The notes below the pieces were generated by a model, which was not told the origin of the DNA, did not search any database, and saw only the letters and a program-made list of their open reading frames with translations. This document shows positions 7,008 through 12,254 of a DNA stretch of 12,766 nucleotides, piece after piece. The stretch is taken from assembly GCA_017938785.1 (NCBI GenBank), contig JAGBAU010000166.1, positions 1-12,766 on the forward strand. The letters are read 5' to 3'. Every line of letters begins with the position of its first letter. Position 1 is the stretch's first letter. The translations under genes and the position numbers were made by a program. The stretch comes from Clostridia bacterium (lineage in GTDB: Bacteria; Bacillota_A; Clostridia; Christensenellales; Aristaeellaceae).

Positions 7008-8357
7008 TTACGCCGCAAAGCGTTTTTTCAGTTTTGCAAAGCCCCTGAAGTAGCTGGGCAGCAGGATGAAATCCGCACCCAGCCAGGCCAGCACCTCCGC
7101 CCAGAATACGCCCGTGTAGCCAATCAACCCGGGCAGCAGCAGCGCCGAGCCCGTGCGCATCACGAATTCCGCCAGACCGGACAGCATGGGCATCACGGTA
7201 TCCCCCATGCCCTGCAGCGCGGAACGATAGATATGCAGGATATACAATACCGGCAGGCAGGCGCTCATCAGGTACAGGTATTCGCAGGCGATGCGCGTGG
7301 CCTCTGCAACCTCCCCGGCTTCACCCGAAATAAAGCTGGAGGTAATTGCACGCCCGAAGATGAACATGACGGCTGCAATGACGCCCGCCGTGATCACGCC
7401 GGTGATGGCCGCCGCACGGGTGCCGGTACGAATGCGCTCCACCTCCCCTGCCCCCAGGTTTTGACCGGTATAGGTGGACATGGCATAGCCATAGGATATG
7501 GCCGCCATTTCCAGCACGCCGTAGAGCTTGTTGGTGGCCGTATAGCCGGCGATAAAGGTGACGCCCATGCCGTTGACCGCGCTCTGCACGATCATGCCCC
7601 CGACGCCGATCACGCCGTTCTGTGCAGCTACGGGCAGACCCAGCTTGAGCAGTTGGCTGCACATCTGTCCATCAGCATTCAAATCACTGCGCTTCGGGTG
7701 CACAAAGGAGATATTCTTGATTCTGTACAAGCAGAACAGGCAGGAACACAGCTGTGCCATGGCCGTCGCCACAGCAGCACCCACAACGCCCCAGCCGAAC
7801 ACCGCCACAAACAAATAGTCCAGGCCGATGTTCACCACCGCCGCCACGATCATGGCGTACAGGGGAGATTTTCCATCGCCCAGCGCACGCAGGATACCGG
7901 CGGACAGGTTATAAGCCATCACCACAGGAAAGGCTGCAAAGAGTATGGTCAGGTAATTGCGCGCCATGGGATAAATCGCGTCCGGCGTACCCATCCAGCC
8001 AAGAACCGGGCGAATGGACAGAAGCGCTACCACAGCGGTCAAAACACCCGTTCCCGCCGCCAGCAGGATGGCATTGCCCACGCACTTTCGAAGCCGGGGA
8101 TAATCCTGGGCGCCGAATGCCTGCGCCATAGGAATGGAAAAACCCTGCGCAAGGCCCTGGATGATTCCCAGATACAACCAGTAAAACCAATCCGAAGCGC
8201 CCAATGCCGCCAGGGCCGACACACCCTCCACCGTGCCGACGATCTGGGCATCCACAACGGTGTAGAGCTGTTGAAATATATTGCCAAGCATCAGGGGCAG
8301 CGCCACGGCCAGAATCAGCCGAATGGGATTGCCCGCAGTCATGTTGCGCACGCCCAT
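7008..8357 (-). CDS. MATE family efflux transporter
   Basis: This 449-residue integral membrane protein has about 12 helices in two halves, typical of the multidrug and toxin extrusion family driven by Na+ or H+. The N-terminus reads MTAGNPIRLILAVALPLMLG and NIFQQLYTVVDAQIVG, the classic MATE opening. Mid-protein AGILRALGDGKSPLYA and late QGMGDTVMPMLSG are the matching repeat motifs of each half. The substrate cannot be inferred. The ATG at 8357 lies 2 nt after the stop of the ribbon-helix-helix gene. The nearest ribosome site, GGAGG (8375-8371), is 13 nt away, so translation is probably coupled to the small gene. ATG 8342 is an alternative start without a good ribosome site. Confidence 0.95.
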   Translation of the reverse strand: MGVRNMTAGNPIRLILAVALPLMLGNIFQQLYTVVDAQIVGTVEGVSALAALGASDWFYWLYLGIIQGLAQGFSIPMAQAFGAQDYPRLRKCVGNAILLAAGTGVLTAVVALLSIRPVLGWMGTPDAIYPMARNYLTILFAAFPVVMAYNLSAGILRALGDGKSPLYAMIVAAVVNIGLDYLFVAVFGWGVVGAAVATAMAQLCSCLFCLYRIKNISFVHPKRSDLNADGQMCSQLLKLGLPVAAQNGVIGVGGMIVQSAVNGMGVTFIAGYTATNKLYGVLEMAAISYGYAMSTYTGQNLGAGEVERIRTGTRAAAITGVITAGVIAAVMFIFGRAITSSFISGEAGEVAEATRIACEYLYLMSACLPVLYILHIYRSALQGMGDTVMPMLSGLAEFVMRTGSALLLPGLIGYTGVFWAEVLAWLGADFILLPSYFRGFAKLKKRFAA

Positions 8358-8359
8358 AT

Positions 8360-8584
8360 TTACGGATCAACCTCCGCGCAGATGGTATCCCGGCCAAAGC
8401 CGTCGATTTCCAGCTGTTTTTCAATGGCCGCAACGATGTAGGCATTCTTGGACACACCGGTCTGTTCAGCAGCGGCAAGCAATCTTTTGTTCAAATCAAA
8501 CTCTCTGCGCTCCATAATTTTGATTTGTTCATATGTCTTCGTGACATACTTTTTGTCTGCCCGCTTCTGTGCTTCGCTTCTCAT
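8360..8584 (-). CDS. Small ribbon-helix-helix-like DNA-binding protein
   Basis: This 74-residue basic protein reads KKYVTKTYEQIKI (strand), RREFDLNKRLLAAAEQTG (helix) and VSKNAYIVAAIEKQLEIDG (helix). That pattern fits the small Arc-type ribbon-helix-helix proteins common in clostridia. The assignment rests on pattern alone. The ATG at 8584 has AAAGGA 9 nt upstream. It sits first in an operon with the MATE gene, and the divergent intergenic region holds paired 12-bp repeats. Autoregulation, and control of the transporter and of the divergent gene, is a reasonable inference. A role as an antitoxin is less likely because no toxin partner is adjacent. Confidence 0.8.
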   Translation of the reverse strand: MRSEAQKRADKKYVTKTYEQIKIMERREFDLNKRLLAAAEQTGVSKNAYIVAAIEKQLEIDGFGRDTICAEVDP

Positions 8585-8604
8585 TTATCCAAATCCTTTA
8601 CAAA

Positions 8605-8627
8605 ATTTTATCACAGTACCGCGATAT
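8605..8627 (-). promoter_or_regulatory. Possible extended -10 promoter for the RHH-MATE operon
   Basis: On the minus strand TGTGATAAA (8615-8607) is an extended -10-like element, with no convincing -35. One GTACCGCGATAT repeat (8616-8627) abuts it. The leader to 8584 would be about 15-20 nt. Confidence 0.4.
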
Positions 8628-8659
8628 TTGCTATTGACATTATCTAGGTACCACGATAT
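8616..8659. repeat. Twin 12-bp repeats GTACC(G/A)CGATAT in a divergent promoter region
   Basis: GTACCGCGATAT (8616-8627) and GTACCACGATAT (8648-8659) differ at one base and start 32 bp apart, close to three helical turns. They bracket the -35 of the plus-strand promoter. The second copy overlaps its -10, and the first sits at the edge of the minus-strand promoter. A binding site for the adjacent ribbon-helix-helix protein is the simplest reading. Confidence 0.7.
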
Positions 8660-8662
8660 AAT
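8634..8662 (+). promoter_or_regulatory. Consensus promoter of the DUF6809 gene
   Basis: TTGACA (8634-8639), a 17-bp spacer and TATAAT (8657-8662) match both consensus hexamers exactly. The start point would be near 8669, only about 20 nt before the ATG. The operator-like repeat 8648-8659 covers the spacer end and half of the -10, a position suited to repression. Confidence 0.9.
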
Positions 8663-8687
8663 TAAACCACAGTCTGGAGGTATTCAT

Positions 8688-8951
8688 ATGGAAAAAATCA
8701 TCATCGACATGTTCCACGGCGATTTTTCCTTTTTAAGCGAGAGCTATTCCGTCTGCCCCGCTTACTCCATCGCATTCGAAAAAATGGAGCAGTTGGAGGA
8801 TGAACTGATGAACGCCCTTCCCGCGCCGCTCAAGTCGAAGTTTGTCGAATTCCGTGATGCATTCCAGAAAGTCGCCGATCTATCCTGCGAACAAGATTTC
8901 GTCGCCGGCTACCGCATCGGCGCGCAGCTGACCATGGCTGCCCTCAGTTGA
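8688..8951 (+). CDS. DUF6809-like small protein
   Basis: This 87-residue acidic, helical protein has the pattern of the DUF6809 family of small Bacillota proteins: an N-terminal segment MEKIIIDMFHGDF, a central helical pair with KMEQLEDELMNALP and KSKFVEFRDAFQKVADL, and a C-terminal FVAGYRIGAQLTMAAL. No function is known for the family. The ATG at 8688 follows GGAGG (8676-8680) by 7 nt. It is expressed from a perfect consensus promoter and is divergent from the RHH-MATE operon. There is no membrane segment or signal peptide. The family assignment is from memory of the motif pattern. Confidence 0.75.
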   Translation: MEKIIIDMFHGDFSFLSESYSVCPAYSIAFEKMEQLEDELMNALPAPLKSKFVEFRDAFQKVADLSCEQDFVAGYRIGAQLTMAALS

Positions 8952-8966
8952 ATACATACCGAAAGA

Positions 8967-8994
8967 GCCCCGAAAACGAGTTTGTTTTCGGGGC
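8967..8994 (-). terminator. Hairpin between DUF6809 gene and tRNA-Leu, probable terminator
   Basis: GCCCCGAAAAC (8967-8977) and GTTTTCGGGGC (8984-8994) form a perfect 11-bp stem with a 6-nt loop. On the minus strand a short T-rich tract (TCTTTC) follows, so it best serves the tRNA-Leu transcript. It could also slow plus-strand transcription from the DUF6809 gene. Confidence 0.7.
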
Positions 8995-8998
8995 ATAA

Positions 8999-9085
8999 TG
9001 GTGCTGAAAACGGGACTTGAACCCGTACATTCTCTCGAATAGCGGATTTTAAGTCCGCTGCGTCTGCCGATTCCGCCATTTCAGC
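8999..9085 (-). tRNA. tRNA-Leu (anticodon UAA)
   Basis: On the minus strand the acceptor stem GCTGAAA pairs with TTTCAGC, with discriminator A and an encoded CCA (9001-8999). The anticodon arm GCGGA-CTTAAAA-TCCGC gives UAA. The long variable arm (ATTC-GAGA-GAAT) is typical of class II tRNA-Leu. The T arm is ACGGG-TTCAAGT-CCCGT. No promoter is obvious in the 56 bp between it and the upstream small membrane protein gene. Confidence 0.97.
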
Positions 9086-9141
9086 AAGGCGGCCTAAGCC
9101 GCATTGGGTATGACATGCCTACGGCAGCCGGGAAGCTCAAA

Positions 9142-9405
9142 TCAATGACGGTTGATCTTCTTGAGGGCTGCACCGTTCTTGCAGACACGGTTGTAAATCA
9201 GGCCGCTCATCACCAGGCTCAGGCAAATCAGCAAGCCGATGAATGCGCATGCGCCAACCACGATCACATACAGCGTGGCAGGATTGGAGAGACCAAGCAG
9301 GGACATATACAGCTGGTTGGTGAGAATCAGATTGGAAATCAGGAAACCGCCGCCCGTAAAAGCAATTAGAATGATCAGACCGATCAAAATACAAATCGTA
9401 CCCAT
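9142..9405 (-). CDS. Small two-helix membrane protein of unknown function
   Basis: I do not recognise this 87-residue protein. It has two hydrophobic segments, about 3-27 (CILIGLIILIAFTGGGFLI) and about 44-70 (LYVIVVGACAFIGLLICLSL), and a short basic tail (KNGAALKKINRH). Two membrane helices with the positive tail inside would place both ends in the cytoplasm. The ATG at 9405 has AAGGAG 6 nt upstream and a perfect consensus promoter, so the frame is very likely real. It lies upstream of tRNA-Leu on the same strand, with no terminator-like hairpin between them. A shifted frame ending at 9137 lacks a ribosome site and is a shadow. Confidence 0.82.
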   Translation of the reverse strand: MGTICILIGLIILIAFTGGGFLISNLILTNQLYMSLLGLSNPATLYVIVVGACAFIGLLICLSLVMSGLIYNRVCKNGAALKKINRH

Positions 9406-9436
9406 TTCATACTCCTTGGATTAAATCTATAAAATT

Positions 9437-9465
9437 ATTATAATGCGAAAGCGGAGTTCTGTCAA
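9437..9465 (-). promoter_or_regulatory. Consensus promoter of the small membrane protein gene
   Basis: On the minus strand TTGACA (9465-9460), a 17-bp spacer and TATAAT (9442-9437) match both consensus hexamers. It begins 28 nt after the stop of the DegV gene. It may also supply the transcript for tRNA-Leu. Confidence 0.9.
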
Positions 9466-9493
9466 GGGACGCAGGGACGGCAGTTTCTGGCGG

Positions 9494-10336
9494 TCAGCGG
9501 CAGAAGAAGGCAACTGCCACGGCGCCGGGGCCTGCGTGGGTGCCGATGACGCTGCCCACGATGGTGGTTCTGAGTTCTTCCAGATGACCCTCCCAAAGGG
9601 CTGCGCTGTCGCGGATGTACTTCTGCAGCATGGCATCGCTCATACCGGTATAGCCCAGCATCACGGGCTTGAAGAAATCCACGCCGCCGGCATTTTCAAT
9701 TTCCTTCACCAGCAGGTTGTTGGCTGCGCGGGAACCGCGTGCCTTGCCGATGATGCTCACTTCACCATCCCGGACGGCGATAACCGGCTTGATGGACAGC
9801 AGTTCGCCCGCGAAGGCCACGCTCTTGGATACGCGGCCGCCGCGCTTGAGATACTCAAGGGTATTGACCATGGCCAGCAGGTGCACATTTTCGCGCTCCA
9901 CGGTGAGGCGGTCGGCGATCTCCTTTGCTTCCAGGCCCTGGTCCACCAGCTCCAGTGCATACTCTGCCAGGATACCGGAACCAATGGCCACGCTGCGGCT
10001 GTCCACCACGAACACCTTGCCGAAAAAGTCCTCGGCGGCCATCATGGCGCTCTGCCAGGTGCCGGACAGTCTGGAGGAAATGGTCAGCGCAACAACGGTA
10101 TCACCCGCATCCACCGCTTCCCGGAAAACCTCCGTGAACTGATAGGGCGTCGCCTGGCTGGTGGAAGGCATCACATCGCTCTCTACCAGCTTCTCATAGA
10201 ATTCCTGACTGGTAATATCCACGCCATCCTTGTACTCCTCTTCCCCAAAGCGCAGGGTGAGGGGCAGAATGGTAAAGCGGGCGCGGAGGTTTGCCGCCAC
10301 ATCCGCAGTGCTGTCAATGATAATTCTTACGCTCAT
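9494..10336 (-). CDS. DegV family protein (fatty-acid-binding, FakB type)
   Basis: This 280-residue DegV protein probably binds a fatty acid and presents it to a FakA-type kinase for phosphorylation and entry into phospholipid synthesis; FakA is not in the window. Family motifs in order: IIIDSTAD (5-12), PSTSQATP (57-64), ISSRLSGTWQSA (86-97), VVDS (110-113), LKRGGRVSKS (163-172), GKARG (197-201) and the C-terminal HAGPGA (267-272). All are intact, as expected of a ligand-binding member. The ATG overlaps the MarR stop as ATGA, with AAAGGA 10 nt upstream, so it is co-translated with the regulator. No terminator follows before the next promoter. Confidence 0.94.
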   Translation of the reverse strand: MSVRIIIDSTADVAANLRARFTILPLTLRFGEEEYKDGVDITSQEFYEKLVESDVMPSTSQATPYQFTEVFREAVDAGDTVVALTISSRLSGTWQSAMMAAEDFFGKVFVVDSRSVAIGSGILAEYALELVDQGLEAKEIADRLTVERENVHLLAMVNTLEYLKRGGRVSKSVAFAGELLSIKPVIAVRDGEVSIIGKARGSRAANNLLVKEIENAGGVDFFKPVMLGYTGMSDAMLQKYIRDSAALWEGHLEELRTTIVGSVIGTHAGPGAVAVAFFCR

Positions 10337-10812
10337 TTTTCTTCAATCCTTTCCTTTGCTGCTTCATAGAGCATACCATCGCGGCTGATGCGGCGCAGAT
10401 TGCCCGCAATCAGGTCCAGCGTCTGGTAGAATACGCGCCTGTCTTCATCAGTGAGCCGTTCTCCGGCCAGCTCTACGGCCGTTTGGACGATCCCGCTCAC
10501 CTGCTGCGCGATCATATTTCCCTTTTCGGTCAAGCGAATGGGAGCGCGGTAGAGCTTTTCTCCGCCGCAGCGTTCCACCATACCCTTTCCCTCCAGCTCG
10601 GCAATATCCCTGGAGATAGCCGCCTTATCCTTATCGCAAAGCGTACACAGCTGCGTGACGGTTACGCCGTCCGGATGGCGATGCATGGCCACCATGCACT
10701 GAACATGGGGACCCTTCAGGCCATAACGTGCCATTTCATCCCGCTCAATCTTCTGGATGATCTTATAAATGGAGGATATGGAGGCAAAAAACTGTTCAAA
10801 GCGATTGATCAT
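10333..10812 (-). CDS. MarR family transcriptional regulator
   Basis: This 159-residue winged-helix regulator is probably a dimer. The N-terminal helix 1-25 leads into the DNA-binding part: GLKGPHVQCMVAMHRHPDGVTVTQLC (pieces GLKGPHVQCM, VTVTQLCTLC), the recognition helix DKDKAAISRDIAELEGKGMV, and the wing ERCGGEKLYRAPIRLTEKG. The C-terminal helices complete the dimer. The ATG at 10812 has AGAGG 11 nt upstream. It is co-transcribed with the downstream DegV gene, and MarR-type palindromes lie in its own leader, so it likely represses this operon. The clostridial lipid regulator FabT is also a MarR protein; a lipid-responsive role here is inferred from the DegV link only. Confidence 0.93.
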   Translation of the reverse strand: MINRFEQFFASISSIYKIIQKIERDEMARYGLKGPHVQCMVAMHRHPDGVTVTQLCTLCDKDKAAISRDIAELEGKGMVERCGGEKLYRAPIRLTEKGNMIAQQVSGIVQTAVELAGERLTDEDRRVFYQTLDLIAGNLRRISRDGMLYEAAKERIEEK

Positions 10813-10836
10813 GTTCTACCGTTCCTCTCTATTTTT

Positions 10837-10892
10837 GTTGACTTATCAACTTCTATAAGCTTACACTCAAATTGTTGATGTGTCAACAATTT
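10837..10892 (-). promoter_or_regulatory. MarR-type operators and promoter region of the marR-degV operon
   Basis: Two related palindromes share the core GTTGA-N4-TCAAC. The strong one spans 10869-10892 with perfect 10-bp arms AAATTGTTGA and TCAACAATTT around TGTG. The weaker one is GTTGA-CTTA-TCAAC at 10837-10850. The strong site contains a minus-strand TTGACA (10886-10881), with TAAGCT (10863-10858) 17 bp downstream as a tentative -10. The core has the size and symmetry of a MarR-family site, so autorepression is likely. Confidence 0.7.
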
Positions 10893-10968
10893 ATGCTTAG
10901 TTTTTACCCAATATCCTCAAACTTAACCCTGGTCGTGTGGTTTTTTATTGTCAAGGGCAAATGGTAGC

Positions 10969-10997
10969 TTGACAGATCGTTATATCTAATATACAAT
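10969..10997 (+). promoter_or_regulatory. Promoter of the second degV gene
   Basis: TTGACA (10969-10974), a 17-bp spacer and TACAAT (10992-10997). The start point would be near 11004, giving a leader of about 48 nt. The -10 sits at the exact centre of the large palindrome. Confidence 0.88.
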
Positions 10998-11012
10998 ATT
11001 AGATATAACGAT
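10976..11012. promoter_or_regulatory. 37-bp perfect palindrome, probable repressor operator over the degV promoter
   Basis: Arms ATCGTTATATCTAATAT (10976-10992) and its exact reverse complement (10996-11012) flank the 3-nt centre ACA. It runs from 2 nt after the -35 to past the predicted start point, so a bound protein would block transcription. It is unlike the GTTGA-N4-TCAAC sites of the neighbouring MarR operon, so a different regulator is implied. It is AT-rich and has no following T-run, which argues against a terminator. Confidence 0.85.
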
Positions 11013-11051
11013 TATTATCACTCAATCACATATTTTTAGAGGTGACAATTC

Positions 11052-11882
11052 ATGAATTACAAAATCGTATCCGATTCCTCCTCCAACTGCTTTCATCTGG
11101 GCGGAATTCCCCATGCATCCGTTCCCCTGAAGATTGTTACCCAGGCTAAGGAATATGTGGATGATGAGACTTTGAATGTAGCTGAGATGGTGGAAGAAAT
11201 CAAGCGCCAGAACGGCCGCTCAGGTTCCTCCTGCCCCAATGTACAGGAATGGCTGGACGCATTTGAGGGTGCGGACCGCATCTTCGCCGTCACCATCACC
11301 AGCAACCTTTCCGGCAGTTATTCCTCTGCCGAACAGGCGAAAACAGAATACCTCGCACTGCATCCCGAAGCAAAGGTTTGCGTAATAGATACCCTATCCA
11401 CCGGCCCGGAGATGCTGCTGATCATGGAAAAGCTACAGGAATGCATAGCCGCCGGTGATGATTTTGACGCCATCGAAGAGAAAACGCGCGTATACATGCA
11501 GCATACGCATCTGCTCTTCGCACTGAAATCCCTCACCAATCTTGCGCGAAATGGTCGTGTGAATCCCGCCATAGCAACCATTGCCGGTGCGCTGGGCATC
11601 TGCGTCGTCGGCAAGGCCAGCGATGCGGGCACGCTTGAACAGATGCACAAATGCCGCGGAGAACGCAACACCTTGAAAACTGCCTATTCCAGCATGAAGA
11701 AGCTGGGATTCTCCGGCGGCAAGGTGCGCATTGATCATTGCCTGAATCCCGAAGCGGCCGGGCAGCTGTGCGGTTTAATCCTGCAGGAGTATCCAAACTG
11801 CGATATTCAAACCGGCACCTGCGGCGCGCTTTGCAGCTTCTATGCGGAAAAAGGCGGCTTTCTGATCGGCTTTGAAGGTTGA
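11052..11882 (+). CDS. DegV family protein, divergent second paralogue
   Basis: This 276-residue protein has the DegV fold order: KIVSDSSSN (4-12), SSCPN (59-63) where the first paralogue has STSQA, NLSGSYSSA (85-93), CVIDTLSTGPE (110-120), LARNGRV (164-170), VGKAS (186-190) and a C-terminus SFYAEKGGFLIGFEG. The HxGPGA motif near the end of the other paralogue is absent, so the ligand or binding mode may differ. The ATG follows AGAGGTGA (11038-11045), with 9 nt between GAGG and ATG. It is transcribed alone from an operator-covered promoter and ends at a perfect hairpin. A fatty-acid-binding role is inference from the family. Confidence 0.9.
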   Translation: MNYKIVSDSSSNCFHLGGIPHASVPLKIVTQAKEYVDDETLNVAEMVEEIKRQNGRSGSSCPNVQEWLDAFEGADRIFAVTITSNLSGSYSSAEQAKTEYLALHPEAKVCVIDTLSTGPEMLLIMEKLQECIAAGDDFDAIEEKTRVYMQHTHLLFALKSLTNLARNGRVNPAIATIAGALGICVVGKASDAGTLEQMHKCRGERNTLKTAYSSMKKLGFSGGKVRIDHCLNPEAAGQLCGLILQEYPNCDIQTGTCGALCSFYAEKGGFLIGFEG

Positions 11883-11885
11883 AAC

Positions 11886-11927
11886 AACTAAAAGCAGGAG
11901 AACACAATGCTTCTCCTGCTTTTAGTT
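11886..11927 (+). terminator. 17-bp perfect hairpin after the second degV gene
   Basis: Arms 11886-11902 (AACTAAAAGCAGGAGAA) and 11911-11927 pair perfectly around an 8-nt loop, starting 3 nt after the stop. The right arm ends in TTTTAGTT but no T-run follows outside the stem, so it is a long, imperfect terminator, or an mRNA 3' stabiliser. Confidence 0.75.
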
Positions 11928-11929
11928 AC

Positions 11930-11961
11930 AAAAAAGGACCACAGTCTAAACTGTGGTCCTT
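11930..11961 (-). terminator. Distal minus-strand terminator (second in tandem after tRNA-Ala)
   Basis: AAGGACCACAGT (11934-11945) and ACTGTGGTCCTT (11950-11961) form a perfect 12-bp stem with a 4-nt loop. On the minus strand T6 follows (11935-11930). It is canonical and faces the tRNA-Ala transcript. Confidence 0.88.
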
Positions 11962-11975
11962 GGTGGAGCGGAACA
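11960..11975 (-). other. Possible relic of a tRNA 3' end
   Basis: On the minus strand the segment reads GTTCCGCTCCACCAAG and is followed at once by a canonical terminator, like the end of a tRNA gene. The 10 bases 11960-11969 (TTGGTGGAGC on plus) are identical to 12035-12044 at the 3' end of tRNA-Ala. No T or anticodon arm can be made from the upstream bases, so at most this is a remnant. Confidence 0.35.
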
Positions 11976-11990
11976 CGCAATATCCGAAAC

Positions 11991-12028
11991 ATAAAACAAA
12001 TCCGAACCGTTTGACTGGTTCGGATTTG
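11991..12028 (-). terminator. Proximal terminator after tRNA-Ala
   Basis: CAAATCCGAACC (11997-12008) and GGTTCGGATTTG (12017-12028) form a perfect 12-bp stem with an 8-nt loop. On the minus strand the stem end runs into a T-rich tract (TTTGTTTTAT). It begins 7 nt after the CCA of tRNA-Ala. Confidence 0.8.
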
Positions 12029-12035
12029 CGCGGTT

Positions 12036-12112
12036 TGGTGGAGCATATGGGATTCGAACCCATGACCTCTACACTGCCAGTGTAGCGCTCTAGCCAACTG
12101 AGCTAATGCCCC
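12036..12112 (-). tRNA. tRNA-Ala (anticodon GGC)
   Basis: On the minus strand the acceptor stem GGGGCAT pairs with ATGCTCC, including the G3-U70 pair that identifies tRNA-Ala. CCA is encoded (12038-12036). The anticodon arm CTACA-CTGGCAG-TGTAG gives GGC. The T arm is ATGGG-TTCGAAT-CCCAT. Confidence 0.98.
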
Positions 12113-12144
12113 GCACGATCGCTGTTCGCTTTCGAACATTGATT

Positions 12145-12173
12145 ATTATATCACATACCCAACTATTTGTAAA
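12145..12173 (-). promoter_or_regulatory. Promoter of tRNA-Ala
   Basis: On the minus strand TTTACA (12173-12168), a 17-bp spacer and TATAAT (12150-12145). The predicted start is about 25 nt before the mature 5' end of the tRNA. Confidence 0.85.
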
Positions 12174-12208
12174 GCCTTTTCTGAAATTTTCTCAGAATAA
12201 TTTTATAC

Positions 12209-12238
12209 AAAAGAGCGCCTCCCCAAATGGAGGCGCTC
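12209..12238 (-). terminator. Terminator after the ABC permease gene
   Basis: GAGCGCCTCC (12213-12222) and GGAGGCGCTC (12229-12238) form a perfect 10-bp stem with a 6-nt loop. On the minus strand T4 follows (12212-12209). It lies 16 nt after the permease stop. Confidence 0.88.
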
Positions 12239-12254
12239 AAAGGCTCATATCCTC

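Noticed and set aside
7233..8441. Long plus-strand reading frame opposite the MATE gene
   Set aside because: It has a soluble His/Gln-rich composition and no motif, and lies opposite a well-conserved transporter.
9465..9479. Short tandem GGGACGCAGGGACGG
   Set aside because: Only two imperfect copies between a gene end and a promoter; it could be chance.
9443..10369. Plus-strand reading frame opposite the first degV gene
   Set aside because: The DegV protein shows all family motifs in order; the opposite frame has none.
11879..12085. Small plus-strand frame ending in GFEPMTSTLPV
   Set aside because: It runs through three hairpins and the antisense of tRNA-Ala; such peptide endings are a known artefact of translating antisense tRNA.
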